Assembly: GCA_028821515.1 (NCBI GenBank)
Contig: JAPPGA010000043.1
Span: forward strand, 1 to 59,859
Source: Gammaproteobacteria bacterium
Lineage (GTDB): Bacteria > Pseudomonadota > Gammaproteobacteria > Pseudomonadales > Azotimanducaceae
Direction: 5' to 3'
Length of the DNA stretch: 59,859 nucleotides
How positions within the stretch are numbered: position 1 is the stretch's first letter; each line of letters begins with the position of its first letter. The position numbers and the translations under genes are program-made. Under the pieces are notes generated by a model. That model was not told where the DNA came from, searched no databases, and saw only the letters and a list, made by a program, of their open reading frames with translations. Shown here in pieces: positions 1 to 9,110 of this stretch.

Positions 1-2
1 CA

Positions 3-1343
3 TCGACCGTATCGCGGTCGAATCCCGTCACTCATGCAACATGCGGGCTAGACATCACCTACTACCGCAACGGTCCCGACCCGCAGTTTCCGCCCCGGGG
101 CGGCCACCACTGGTTTGCCGGCGACGGCATGCTGCACATGTTCCACATCCGGGACGGCCGGGTACGTTACCGGAACCGGTGGGCGCGCACGGTGAAATGG
201 ACCCTGGAGAGGCGCGAGGGGCGCAGCCTCTACAACCCTTTCAACCCGCTGGAAAACGATCCGGTCACGCAGGGGTTGACGGAGGATGGGCTCGCCAACA
301 CCAATATCGTCTGGCACGGCGGCAGGCTGCTGGCGCTCGAAGAAGGACATGCGCCCTTCGAGATCGATCCGCAGACGCTCGACTCTATCGGTACCTGGCG
401 CTTCGACGACCGGCTGAAGGGGCCGATGACCGCCCACCCCAAGATCGACCCGAAGACCGGTGAAATGCTGTTCTTCGGCTACATGGCTGCCGGCATCTTC
501 ACGCCGGACATGAGCTACCAGACCGTCGACGCAGCCGGCGATCTCACGCGGTCAGAGCGGTTCGCCGCACCTTTTGCGAGCATGGTGCACGACTTCATCG
601 TGACCGATGAGCACGTCGTCTTTCCGATATTCCCGGTCACTGGCAGCCTTGAGCGCGCCATGCGCGGCGAGCCTCCCTTTGCCTGGGAACCTGACAAGGG
701 CACCCACATCGGCGTCATGCGGCGCGACGGTTCGGTCGAGAGCATGCGTTGGTACGAGACGGACCCCTGTTACGTGTTCCATCCCATGAACGCCTACAGC
801 GATGGCAGCCGCATCGTGGCGAACGTCATGCAGTTCGAGGAGGTGCCCCTGTTCCCCCGTGTCGACGGCAGTCCGACGGCGCCGGGAAAAGCGCGTCTTG
901 CGGAGTGGACCATCGACCTCGCCGACAACGCGAACGGCGTGCACCGCCGCTATCTCGACGAGGTCGGTGGCGAGTTCCCGCGCCTGGACGAACGCTTCGC
1001 CTGCGGCCGCTATCGGCACGGCTTCTATGCAGCGTCGATAAACGGCGCGAGGGAGGTCGCGGACTTCAATGCCATCGCCCACCATGATTTCTCACTGGAC
1101 CGGCGCGACGAGTACATGCTCCCCGACGGCGACGTTACAGGTGAGCCGGTATTTGTGCCGAGATCGCGCGATGCAGAGGAGGGCGACGGCTACGTGTTGA
1201 GCGTGGTGTACCGTGCCGCCGAAAACCGCAGCGACCTGGTGGTTCTCGATGCGGGGAACGTCGCGGATGGACCCATCGCCTGCGCGGAACTACCCCATCG
1301 CGTGCCCTACGGGTTCCACGGCAACTGGAAGTACAACGCGTAG
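3..1343 (+). CDS. Carotenoid oxygenase family protein (5' partial)
   Basis: A non-heme Fe(II) dioxygenase of the carotenoid cleavage / RPE65 family, which cleaves carotenoid or stilbene-type double bonds. The open frame runs to the left window edge. The segment YYRNGPDPQFPP before the first internal ATG (129) is the conserved family start, so the true start lies outside the window. Counting from that ATG, the four iron-binding histidines are visible: H103 (MTAHPKID), H154 (MVHDFIV), H218 (VFHPMNAY) and H397 (YGFHGNW), the last close to the C-terminus as usual. All catalytic ligands are intact. The residues just before YYRNGP match the family poorly, so a frameshift or rearrangement at the extreme edge is possible. 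The substrate cannot be told from sequence. Confidence 0.9.
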   Translation, partial: STVSRSNPVTHATCGLDITYYRNGPDPQFPPRGGHHWFAGDGMLHMFHIRDGRVRYRNRWARTVKWTLERREGRSLYNPFNPLENDPVTQGLTEDGLANTNIVWHGGRLLALEEGHAPFEIDPQTLDSIGTWRFDDRLKGPMTAHPKIDPKTGEMLFFGYMAAGIFTPDMSYQTVDAAGDLTRSERFAAPFASMVHDFIVTDEHVVFPIFPVTGSLERAMRGEPPFAWEPDKGTHIGVMRRDGSVESMRWYETDPCYVFHPMNAYSDGSRIVANVMQFEEVPLFPRVDGSPTAPGKARLAEWTIDLADNANGVHRRYLDEVGGEFPRLDERFACGRYRHGFYAASINGAREVADFNAIAHHDFSLDRRDEYMLPDGDVTGEPVFVPRSRDAEEGDGYVLSVVYRAAENRSDLVVLDAGNVADGPIACAELPHRVPYGFHGNWKYNA

Positions 1344-1409
1344 AAGTAGAAAAGGAACGCGCGGGCGCCATTTGACGCCGGCCCGATTCACGATCCGCGT
1401 CGTCGTTGG

Positions 1410-1800
1410 CTACTCGAAATGCGCCAGCGGCAGGAACTCCTCGAAAGTCAGCCGAAGGCCTTCAACTGCGGTGGAGACGATCTCCTCCGCCCAGGTGGCG
1501 AGGATCAGGCTTCACGACCGCCAGAGCGGGTTCCGGCTGGGTGTGATTCGATAGCCGCACGGATGACTGGACGCGTAGCTCCACGGCATCATCCAGGCGC
1601 GAGAACAGGATCTCGGCAAGCCGGTTCACGATGCCCGCGTGCGCGGGGCCCATTGGCGGCATTTCGATGAGCTCCCCATCGATAAGTTCCACGCGGTCGT
1701 CGGCTGTCAGGATTCCCACCGAACACATTTGATCGAAATCATCGGCGGTCAGGCGACGGCGAACTGGTTTTGCGACCAATGGCGTTTCCTTGAGATTTGT
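1410..1800 (-). pseudogene. Decayed Uma2-family (PD-(D/E)XK) endonuclease remnant
   Basis: On the minus strand a frame reads LTADDFDQM, RVELIDGELIEMPPMGPAH and NRLAEILFSRL, ending in PEPALAVVKPD. This is the N-terminal half of the Uma2/DUF820 restriction-endonuclease-like family. The reading then jumps directly to a family-like tail, GLRLTFEEFLPLAHFE plus stop, in a different frame (stop at 1410-1412). The central block that carries the second half of the nuclease core is missing. No ATG precedes the family start. A deletion with frame change makes this a non-functional fragment. It sits where yejF would be expected after yejE. Confidence 0.75.
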
Positions 1801-1829
1801 GACGGTGGTCGCTTCGGAGCCGATGCGAA

Positions 1830-2927
1830 TCAGCTCTTGGGCTGGAGCGGTCCGGCAGCCGGGTCCCTGCGCGGGTCGAAAGCGTCGCGTACCGCCTCTC
1901 CGGTGAAGATCAGAAGCGTCAGCATGGTCGCGAGCGTGAAGAACGTCGTCATGACCAGCCAGGGCGCGTGGATGTTGGCGCGGCCCTGTGCCAGCAGGCG
2001 GCCGAGCGACGGCGAGTCCGACGGCAGGCCAAAGCCCAGGAAGTCGAGCGACGTGAGCACGGTGATCGACCCGGTCAGGATGAAGGGCAGGAAAGTGATG
2101 GTCGCCACCATGGCGTTCGGGAGCACGTGCCGGACCATGATCCTGGGGTCGCTGACGCCCAGTGCCCGGGCGGCATCGATGTACTGGAAGTTCCGCGCGC
2201 GCAGGAACTCCGCCCGCACGACCGCCACGAGGGCCATCCAGCTGAAGGCGACGAGAATCCCCAGCAGCCAGAAGACGTTGGACTCGACGATACTCGCGAG
2301 GATGATGAGTATGAACAGCACGGGAAGCCCCGCCCAGATCTCGACGAACCGCTGCGCGAAGAGGTCGATCTTGCCCCCGAAATATCCCTGGATACCGCCG
2401 GCGCAGACGCCGATGATCGAGCTCAGGAACGTCAGGACGAGGCCGAACAGGAACGACAGCCTGGCGCCGTAGATGAGGGAGGCCAGTACGTCCTTGCCGA
2501 CGTTGTCGGTCCCCAGGTAATGCTCCCTCGATGGCGGATAGGGGGCGGTGCCGGGCAGGTAGTAGTCGATCGTGTCGTAGCTGAAAGGAATTGGCGGCCA
2601 GAGCCACCAGCCCCCCTTGTCGTAGATGAGATCCTTGACGAAGTCTTCCTTGTAGTCTGCCTCGACCTTGAACACACCACCGAACTCCGTCTCGGCGTAC
2701 TTCTTGAAGATCGGGAAGTAGAAGCGGTCCTCGTAGTAGATCACCAGCGGCTTGTCGTTGGCGATGAACTCCGCGAAGAGCGTAAAGATGAAGAGCGCAA
2801 GGAATATGCGAAGCGACCAGTACCCGCGCTTGTTGGCGCGGAAATTCGCCCATCTACGCCTGGTGAGGGGGCTGGCTTGCCAGCGTTGGGGGGCATCGGC
2901 GCCCGCCGCGATAGTTGCTTCACCCAC
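1830..2927 (-). CDS. yejE: Peptide ABC transporter permease, YejE-like
   Basis: Inner-membrane permease of a Yej-type importer (oligopeptides, microcin C, muropeptides in known systems). 365 residues. One membrane segment lies at about 39-55, followed by a long periplasmic stretch (about 60-135) typical of YejE. The conserved block HYLGTDNVGKDV starts at 136, and the C-terminal domain has five predicted helices. The EAA loop that contacts the ATPase, with ARALGVSDPR, lies at about 251-272. It starts 2 bases after the yejB stop, so the two are translated together. No yejF ATPase follows; the next gene downstream is a decayed nuclease. The assignment to the Yej branch rests on the long periplasmic insert and on neighbours. 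Confidence 0.92.
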   Translation of the reverse strand: MGEATIAAGADAPQRWQASPLTRRRWANFRANKRGYWSLRIFLALFIFTLFAEFIANDKPLVIYYEDRFYFPIFKKYAETEFGGVFKVEADYKEDFVKDLIYDKGGWWLWPPIPFSYDTIDYYLPGTAPYPPSREHYLGTDNVGKDVLASLIYGARLSFLFGLVLTFLSSIIGVCAGGIQGYFGGKIDLFAQRFVEIWAGLPVLFILIILASIVESNVFWLLGILVAFSWMALVAVVRAEFLRARNFQYIDAARALGVSDPRIMVRHVLPNAMVATITFLPFILTGSITVLTSLDFLGFGLPSDSPSLGRLLAQGRANIHAPWLVMTTFFTLATMLTLLIFTGEAVRDAFDPRRDPAAGPLQPKS

Positions 2928-2929
2928 GG

Positions 2930-4051
2930 CTACGTTCCCCTCGTCTCGAAGTCTATCCGCGGATCCACGAACGTATAGACGAGGTCGGCGATGAGCTGTG
3001 TCACGAGCCCGAGCAGGGTGAACACGAACAGCGTCCCGAACACGATCGGGTAATCCCGCGACATGATGGCCTCGAATCCGAGCAGGCCGATGCCCCTGAG
3101 CGAGAAAATGACCTCGATCAGGATGCCGCCGGTAAAGAGAATGCCGAGCAGCGCCGCCGGGAATCCCGCGATGACAATCAACATCGCGTTACGGAATACA
3201 TGGCCGTACAACACGCGCGCCGGCGTCATGCCTTTCGACCTGGCGGTGAGAACATACTGCTTGTTGATCTCGTCCAGGAAAGAGTTCTTCGTCAGCATGG
3301 TTAGCGTTGCGAAACTCCCGAAGGTGAGGGCTGCGACGGGCATGGCGAGGTGATGGAGCCGGTCCTTGACCTGATCCCAGAACGTGAGCTCCGAGTAGTT
3401 GTCCGATATCAATCCGCGTAATGGAAACCAGTCGAAGTACTCGCCACCGCAGAACAGGATGATGAGCAGCATTGCCAGGATGAACGCCGGGATCGCGTAG
3501 CCGACGAGGATCACGACGCTGGTCCAGACATCGAACGGCGTGCCGTCGGAGACCGCCTTGCGTATGCCGAGCGGCAGCGAAATCGTGTAGGTGATGAGCA
3601 GCGCCGAGATACCCAACGACAGCGACACGGGCAACCGCTCTATCACCAGGTCGACCACCGGAACATCCTGGTAGAAGCTGTCGCCGAAGTCGAACGAGAA
3701 GTAGTCCCTCAGCATGTTGAAGAAGCGGACGTGCGCCGGCTTGTCGAAGCCGAACTGTTTTTCCAGTTCCTTGATGAGTTCCGGGTCGATACCTCGCGCG
3801 AACTCGTAGCTGCTCGGGTTGCCCGCTTCCATGCCGCCGGGAGCGCCGCCTCCGCCTCCGATCATGGCGGTTGCGGCAACGCCCTCACCCTGCAGCCGGG
3901 CGATGGCCTGGTCGACCGGGCCTCCCGGCGCCGCCTGGATGATGACGAAGTTCACCAGCATGATGCCGATCAGGGTCGGCAGCATCAGCGCGAGCCTGCG
4001 CGTGATGTAGGACGAGGCGATCCTGAGTGCGAAATTCCGGATGCTCTGCAT
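2930..4051 (-). CDS. yejB: Peptide ABC transporter permease, YejB-like
   Basis: Partner permease of YejE in the inner membrane. 373 residues. The first membrane helix is at about 20-40 (LMLPTLIGIMLVNFVII), followed by AAPGGPVDQ, the YejB hallmark. The EAA loop is at about 270-289 (ARSKGMTPARVLYGHVFRNA) and the C-terminus ends in DLVYTFVDPRIDF, as usual. A glycine-rich patch (IGGGGGAPGG, about 64-73) lies in the periplasmic part. The gene sits 26 bases after the second binding-protein gene and directly before yejE, as in the classical yejABE order. Confidence 0.93.
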   Translation of the reverse strand: MQSIRNFALRIASSYITRRLALMLPTLIGIMLVNFVIIQAAPGGPVDQAIARLQGEGVAATAMIGGGGGAPGGMEAGNPSSYEFARGIDPELIKELEKQFGFDKPAHVRFFNMLRDYFSFDFGDSFYQDVPVVDLVIERLPVSLSLGISALLITYTISLPLGIRKAVSDGTPFDVWTSVVILVGYAIPAFILAMLLIILFCGGEYFDWFPLRGLISDNYSELTFWDQVKDRLHHLAMPVAALTFGSFATLTMLTKNSFLDEINKQYVLTARSKGMTPARVLYGHVFRNAMLIVIAGFPAALLGILFTGGILIEVIFSLRGIGLLGFEAIMSRDYPIVFGTLFVFTLLGLVTQLIADLVYTFVDPRIDFETRGT

Positions 4052-4077
4052 GGTCTGGAAACGATCCTCGCTGCTGT

Positions 4078-5943
4078 TCAGTTACCTTTCATTCCGGCGA
4101 GCCAGGCGTCCACCCGGGCGTTCTTCTCTTCGTCCAGCCACCACAAGACAGGGAATCCTGTCCAGTTCATATGCTCGAAGCCCAGCGGCGGGTGGCCGAA
4201 CCGGTCCCAGTATACGAGATGACGCCCGACCGGATGCCCTTCCGGTATGACGTAGAAGTTCCAGAGCAAGACCCGATCCAGCGCCCGACCGGCGGCATTC
4301 ATTTCCGCTTCCGTTGTCGCCTGGGCGATTTCCTCCACCAGAAAGTCCACCACGGGGTTCTTTATGCCCGCGTAGTTGGTCATGTTCGGCTGGTCGGCTG
4401 ACACGGAGGTGAACTGGTCGCGCATGCGCGCCGGAAAGGGGACTCTGAAGGTATAGAGCTTGCGCATGGTTGCGTCGTAGTCGTAGTTCCGCAGCCGATT
4501 GACCATCAGGTTCCTTTCGACCTTGCGCAGGGCCGCGTCTATCCCGAGGCGTTTCAGGTTGTCGACGAAGGGCGTGAGCATGCGTTCATGCTCCTCGCTT
4601 GCGACGATGAAGTCGAAGGTGAAGGGTTCTCCCGTCCTGGCATTGACGCGGCGGAAGTCCTCGACCACCCAGCCGGCCTCGACGAGGAGCGCGTCGGCCG
4701 TTAGCAGCGTATCGCGATTGCGTCCGAAAAGGCCGTTCTTGGGCAACGGCACCGGATGCGTGAAAACCCGCCCTGGCACAGCGTCGCGAAATGGTTCCAG
4801 GAGCGCTAGTTCGGCTTCGGACGGGAGTCCCCTTGCCTGCATCCCCGATCGCATGAAGAAGCTGTTGTTGCGGTCCATGCCGCTGTGCCAGTACACCCGG
4901 TTCGCCCACTCGAAGTTGTAGGCCAGGGTCAGCGCTTCCCGGACCCGTATGTCCTTGAACAGGTCCCGGCGATTGTTGAGCACGACGCACCAGTGCATGC
5001 CATAGGAGTTGCCCATGACATAGGTCTCCTTCTTGAACAGGCCCTCGTGATAGCCGGCGAATTCGTAGGCGGTGTGAACAGTGGCCTCGTTCTGGTCGCG
5101 GTAGTAATCAAAGACGCCCGCCCGCAGCGCCTGCAGCATGACGTTCATGTCGAAAAAGTAATGGATCGCCAGGCGGTCGAAGTTGTTGTGTCCGACGTTC
5201 ACACTGAGATCCCTGCCCCAGTAGTCCTCGACCCGCTCGAAGACCAGCTTGTGGCCCGGGTCCACCTCGGCGATGCGATACGGGCCGCTTCCGAGGGGAG
5301 GTTCCAGGGTCGTGGCCGAGAAATCGCGGTTTTTCCAATAGTGTTCGGGCAGCGGCGTGAACCCGCCGGTGAGGATGACCAGTTGCGGGTTCTTTTCCGC
5401 GGTGTCCGTGAAGTGAAACCTGAACGACCTTCGCCCGGTCTGTTCCACGCGGTCGAAATGTTCGTAGCGCACTCGCCAGCTTGCGCCCGCCTCGGTCTTC
5501 ATCATCTCGAAGGTCCACAGGACATCGTCCACGGTCACGGGTTCGCCGTCGTGCCAGTAAGCGTCTTCGCGCAGCGTGTAAGCCACCCAACTGTAGTCTT
5601 CCGCCACCTCGATGCTCTCGGCGAGCCTGCCGTAGTAGGACGCCAGCTCGTCCTCCGACGCCCGCATCAGGGGTTCGTACATGGGCGTGCCCAGCCTCGG
5701 GTCGACGTAGGCGACCAGCACTCCCCTGTCGACATAGGCGTGCACGTTGTTGAACGTTCCGACAATGGTGAATCCGACCGTGCCTCCTTTCGGCGCGTTC
5801 GGATTCGCGTAGTCGAAGTGCGTCATGTCGCTCGGGTACTTCAGGTCGCCGAAATACGCGAACCCGTGGCTCGGCTCCGCCCCGACTTCGGTGGCGGGAA
5901 CGAGCAATAGAAAACAGGCAAGAAAACGCAGTGCCGTCGCCAA
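4078..5943 (-). CDS. yejA: Extracellular solute-binding protein family 5, YejA-like (copy 2)
   Basis: Periplasmic substrate-binding protein of the Yej importer, SBP family 5 (cluster C). 621 residues. A signal peptide of about 22 residues (FLACFLLLVPATEVGA) precedes EPSHGFAYFG. Family blocks follow: HFDYANPNAPKGG, YWHDGEPVTVDDVLWTFE, EPPLGSGPYRI and WNFYVIPEGHPVGRH near the end. It begins 10 bases after the stop of a closely similar paralogue of identical length, so the two arose by tandem duplication. The copies differ most in the middle of the protein and in charged surface patches, which suggests different ligands or affinities. It is probably cotranscribed with yejB and yejE. Confidence 0.93.
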   Translation of the reverse strand: MATALRFLACFLLLVPATEVGAEPSHGFAYFGDLKYPSDMTHFDYANPNAPKGGTVGFTIVGTFNNVHAYVDRGVLVAYVDPRLGTPMYEPLMRASEDELASYYGRLAESIEVAEDYSWVAYTLREDAYWHDGEPVTVDDVLWTFEMMKTEAGASWRVRYEHFDRVEQTGRRSFRFHFTDTAEKNPQLVILTGGFTPLPEHYWKNRDFSATTLEPPLGSGPYRIAEVDPGHKLVFERVEDYWGRDLSVNVGHNNFDRLAIHYFFDMNVMLQALRAGVFDYYRDQNEATVHTAYEFAGYHEGLFKKETYVMGNSYGMHWCVVLNNRRDLFKDIRVREALTLAYNFEWANRVYWHSGMDRNNSFFMRSGMQARGLPSEAELALLEPFRDAVPGRVFTHPVPLPKNGLFGRNRDTLLTADALLVEAGWVVEDFRRVNARTGEPFTFDFIVASEEHERMLTPFVDNLKRLGIDAALRKVERNLMVNRLRNYDYDATMRKLYTFRVPFPARMRDQFTSVSADQPNMTNYAGIKNPVVDFLVEEIAQATTEAEMNAAGRALDRVLLWNFYVIPEGHPVGRHLVYWDRFGHPPLGFEHMNWTGFPVLWWLDEEKNARVDAWLAGMKGN

Positions 5944-5953
5944 CTGGCCGATC

Positions 5954-7819
5954 CTAGTCTCCCCGCATCCCGGCCAGGTAGTTCTCCACCCGGGCGTTCT
6001 TCTCCGCGTCGAGCCACCACAACTGCGGAAACCCCGTCCAGTTCATGTTCTCCCGGCCCATGGGGGGGTGCCCGAAGCGGTCCCAGTACACGGGGTGGCG
6101 GCCGAGCGGACATCCCTCCGGGATCACGTAGAAGTTCCAGAGCAACACCCGGTCGAGCGCCCGTCCCGCAGTGTTCATCTCCGCCTCCGTCTTGGCGCCC
6201 AGCACCATTTCCACCAGCATGTCCACCACGGGATTCTTGATGCCGGGCAGGTTGGTCTGGTTCGGTGTATCGGCCCATCGTGACGTGTATGTTCTCCGCA
6301 TACGATCCGGGATCGGGACCATGAACGTGTAGAGCTTGCGGATCGTCGAATCGAAGTCGTAGTTCCGCAACCGGTTGGTCATGACATTGCTTTCGAGCTT
6401 GCGCAGCACCGCGTCAATCCCCAAGCGCCTGAGGTTGTCAACGAAGGGCACCAGCATGCGCTCGTGAAGGGTGATCCTGACGATGAACTCGATCTCGAGC
6501 GGTTCTCCGGTCACCTCGTGGACGCGCTGGAAGTCCTTGACCACCCAGCCGGCTTCGTTGAGCAGCGCGTCAGCCCGCAGGAGCGTGTCGCGGTTGCGCC
6601 CCCATGACTCGTTCTGCGGCAGCTCCACGGGATGCGTGAATACCCGCTCCGGTACCTGGCCTCGAAACGGTTCCAGGATCTCGAGTTCCGCCGCTGGCGG
6701 TAGCCCCCGTGCCTGCATCCCCGAGCGCATGAAGTAGCTGTTGTTGCGTTCCAGGCCATTGAACCAGTAGACGCGGTTCGCCCAGTCGAAGTGGTAGGCC
6801 AGCGTCAGCGCCTCCCTGATCCGAGGGTCCTTGAACAGGTCGCGGCGGGTATTGAAGACGACGCTCTCGTGCATGCCGTAGGAATAGCCCATTCGGTAGG
6901 TCTCCCTCTTGAAGACCCCCTTGTGATAGGCGTCGAAGTCGTAGGCAGTGTGAAAGTGGCTTTCGTCTTCTTCGAAAAAGAAATCCACGAAACCCGCTCT
7001 CATCGCCTGGAGCATCACGTTCCGGTCGAAGTAGTACGTGTAAACGATGCGCTCGAAATTGTGGTGGCCGACATTGACGTTGAGATCCTTGCCCCAGTAG
7101 TCCTCGACGCGTTCAAAGACCACCTTGTGTCCGGCCTCCACCTCCGCAAGGCGGTACGGCCCGTTGCCGAGGGGCGGCTCGAGGGTTGTGGCGGTGAAGT
7201 CCCTCTCCTCCCAGTAGTGTTGGGGCAGCGTGGTGAACCGGGCGGTGAGAACGACAAGGGGCGGGCCCCATTCCACGTTTTCGTCTTCGACGAAATAGAT
7301 CCTGAACGACCGCGGACCGGTCCGCTCTATCCTGTCGAAGGGTTGGTAACGCGCCTTCCAGCTGTGCCCCGCCTCGGTCTTGACCATCTTGAAGGTCCAC
7401 AGAACGTCATCGACCGTCACCGGCTCGCCGTCATGCCAGTACGCGTTGTCGCGTAGCGTGTACTCGACCCAGCCGTAGTCGTCGGCGACCTCTACGCTTT
7501 CGGCAAGCAGGCCGTAGTAGGAAGCCAGTTCGTCCTCGGACCACCGCATGAGCTGGTCGTAGACTCTTGAGCCCAGCCTGGTGTCCATGAAGGGCGTAAG
7601 GTTCCCCTTGTCGACGTAGGCATGCACGTTGTTGAAGTTCCCGACGATGGACAGGTGGAGATCTCCCCCTTTCGGGGCGTCCGGATTCGCATAGTCGAAG
7701 TGGAGCATGTCCTTCGGGTACTTCAGTTCGCCGAAATACGCGAAGCCGTGGCTCGGCTCTCCCGACGCAAGGATCGGGGGGAGTACAAGGAGCAGTGTGG
7801 CAATGAAGCGCGCGGTCAT
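5954..7819 (-). CDS. yejA: Extracellular solute-binding protein family 5, YejA-like (copy 1)
   Basis: First gene of the minus-strand peptide importer operon; a periplasmic binding protein of 621 residues, the same length as its tandem paralogue. I chose the ATG at 7817-7819 because it begins a signal peptide (MTARFIATLLLVLPPILASG, cleavage near residue 20) followed by EPSHGFAYFG as in the other copy; the longer frame up to 7936 would bury the signal peptide. Conserved blocks include HFDYANPDAPKGG, YWHDGEPVTVDDVLWTF and EPPLGNGPYRL. It is divergent from the dgcN operon across 207 bases that contain an 8+8 inverted repeat, so a shared regulator is plausible. Confidence 0.93.
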   Translation of the reverse strand: MTARFIATLLLVLPPILASGEPSHGFAYFGELKYPKDMLHFDYANPDAPKGGDLHLSIVGNFNNVHAYVDKGNLTPFMDTRLGSRVYDQLMRWSEDELASYYGLLAESVEVADDYGWVEYTLRDNAYWHDGEPVTVDDVLWTFKMVKTEAGHSWKARYQPFDRIERTGPRSFRIYFVEDENVEWGPPLVVLTARFTTLPQHYWEERDFTATTLEPPLGNGPYRLAEVEAGHKVVFERVEDYWGKDLNVNVGHHNFERIVYTYYFDRNVMLQAMRAGFVDFFFEEDESHFHTAYDFDAYHKGVFKRETYRMGYSYGMHESVVFNTRRDLFKDPRIREALTLAYHFDWANRVYWFNGLERNNSYFMRSGMQARGLPPAAELEILEPFRGQVPERVFTHPVELPQNESWGRNRDTLLRADALLNEAGWVVKDFQRVHEVTGEPLEIEFIVRITLHERMLVPFVDNLRRLGIDAVLRKLESNVMTNRLRNYDFDSTIRKLYTFMVPIPDRMRRTYTSRWADTPNQTNLPGIKNPVVDMLVEMVLGAKTEAEMNTAGRALDRVLLWNFYVIPEGCPLGRHPVYWDRFGHPPMGRENMNWTGFPQLWWLDAEKNARVENYLAGMRGD

Positions 7820-7891
7820 TACCGGTCGGCTGGCGATGCTTCGGCAGGTATTGGCGCACGCCCCGTCATGACGTTCTTTGCCACCCCTTCC

Positions 7892-7919
7892 CCTTGGGAC
7901 GGCCAATACTATCCCAAGG
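7892..7919. promoter_or_regulatory. Inverted repeat in the yejA/dgcN divergent promoter region
   Basis: CCTTGGGA, a 12-base spacer, then TCCCAAGG: a perfect 8+8 dyad centred about 75 bases upstream of the yejA start codon and about 120 bases upstream of the dgcN start. The spacing suits a dimeric regulator. No regulator gene of obvious fit lies next to it. An alternative is a transcribed hairpin. Only the symmetry is seen; the function is inferred. Confidence 0.45.
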
Positions 7920-8026
7920 CACGACGGGGAGGGCATGGGTCAGGCGTGCTGTCGAAGACTGCGCTGACATGGAATCTCACGCCATTTGCACCTATGGTGC
8001 GAATCCACGCGAAACGACTACGCCAC

Positions 8027-9022
8027 ATGCAGATCGAAACGCCGTATCTCCTCTTCCTCGGCGACGCCAGGGACGCGTTGGCGGCCAAGACCGGTCAGGG
8101 CATCGTCGACTGGCGTCCGGACGCTGTCGCCGGACAGATGCGGCTTCCCGGCTGTGGCGCGGATCTCGGTGTTCGCGAACTAACGATTGCCAAAGCGGCG
8201 CGCGCAGGTGCCAGAACCTTCGTCATCGGGGCCGTCAATCCCGGAGGCGTGCTTCCCCAGGCGTGGCGTAGCCATGTCATTGAAGCCCTGGAAGCGGGGC
8301 TGGATGTCGCGAGCGGTATGCATGTGCGTCTTGCCGGCATACCCGGGATCGCAGAGACCGCGCATCGCCTGGGCCGGCGGCTGTTCGACGTGCGTCATCC
8401 TGCCGGTACGTTCCATACCGCGAGCGGCCGCAAACGCACGGGTAAACGGCTGCTGACGGTTGGCACCGACTGCTCCGTGGGCAAGAAATACACCGCCCTT
8501 GCCATCGAACGGGAACTGGTGCGGCGCGGTGTGGATGTCGACTACCGGGCGACGGGCCAGACGGGCATCCTGATAGCGGGCTCCGGGATCGCCATCGATG
8601 CCGTCGTCTCCGACTTCGCGGCGGGCGCTGCCGAGGCCCTGTCGCCGGATGCCGGCGCGGACCACTGGGACGTGGTGGAGGGGCAGGGCTCGCTGTTCCA
8701 TCCATCCTTCGCCGGCGTCAGCTTGGCGTTGCTGCACGGCACCCAGCCGGACACCTTCGTCGTCTGCCACGAGCCGACCCGCAGGACCATGCGCAACGTC
8801 GAAACCCCCATCGCGCGCATCGAAGACGTGATCAGCGAGACCACCGCGCTAGGTCGCCTGACGAATCCGGATGTCCGTTGCGCGGGTATCGCCCTGGACA
8901 CTTCTGCGCTGTCCGAAAACGATGCGAAACGGGTCATAGACGAGACCGCATCGCAATTCGAGGTGCCGGCCTGTGACCCAGTACGGCAGGGCGTCGGCGT
9001 CATCGTCGACGGGCTGCCTTGA
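8027..9022 (+). CDS. dgcN: DUF1611 protein, D-glutamate N-acetyltransferase DgcN-like
   Basis: Member of the DUF1611 family, whose DgcN branch N-acetylates D-glutamate as the first step of the DgcN-DgcA catabolic route. 331 residues from the ATG at 8027 (an upstream ATG at 7994 is possible, but the family begins at PYLLFLGDARD). Visible blocks: AKTGQGIVDWRP (20-31), MRLPGCGADLG (38-48), a P-loop-like LTVGTDCSVGKKYT (143-156) and the acid-rich VVEGQGSLFHPSFAGVS. The next gene is the matching epimerase DgcA, which strongly supports the DgcN assignment over other DUF1611 proteins. It is a cytoplasmic enzyme. The Shine-Dalgarno region is weak. Confidence 0.88.
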   Translation: MQIETPYLLFLGDARDALAAKTGQGIVDWRPDAVAGQMRLPGCGADLGVRELTIAKAARAGARTFVIGAVNPGGVLPQAWRSHVIEALEAGLDVASGMHVRLAGIPGIAETAHRLGRRLFDVRHPAGTFHTASGRKRTGKRLLTVGTDCSVGKKYTALAIERELVRRGVDVDYRATGQTGILIAGSGIAIDAVVSDFAAGAAEALSPDAGADHWDVVEGQGSLFHPSFAGVSLALLHGTQPDTFVVCHEPTRRTMRNVETPIARIEDVISETTALGRLTNPDVRCAGIALDTSALSENDAKRVIDETASQFEVPACDPVRQGVGVIVDGLP

Positions 9023-9037
9023 TACGTACTGGTGATC

Positions 9038-9062
9038 GGAATCCCCATACATGGGAATTTCC
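9038..9062. promoter_or_regulatory. Imperfect palindrome between dgcN and dgcA
   Basis: GGAATCCCCAT-AC-ATGGGAATTTCC is a near-perfect dyad (inner CCCAT/ATGGG exact) in the 88-base gap after dgcN. It could form an mRNA hairpin that tunes dgcN against dgcA expression, or be an operator. There is no following T run, so a terminator is unlikely. Confidence 0.3.
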
Positions 9063-9110
9063 AATGTCGGTCGATGGATGGGTAGGCGGACATCGCAGGG
9101 ACGCGGTTGA

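Noticed and set aside
7820-7936. A longer start for the first yejA-type gene at 7936.
   Set aside because: It would put 39 residues before a normal signal peptide and cover the divergent promoter region.
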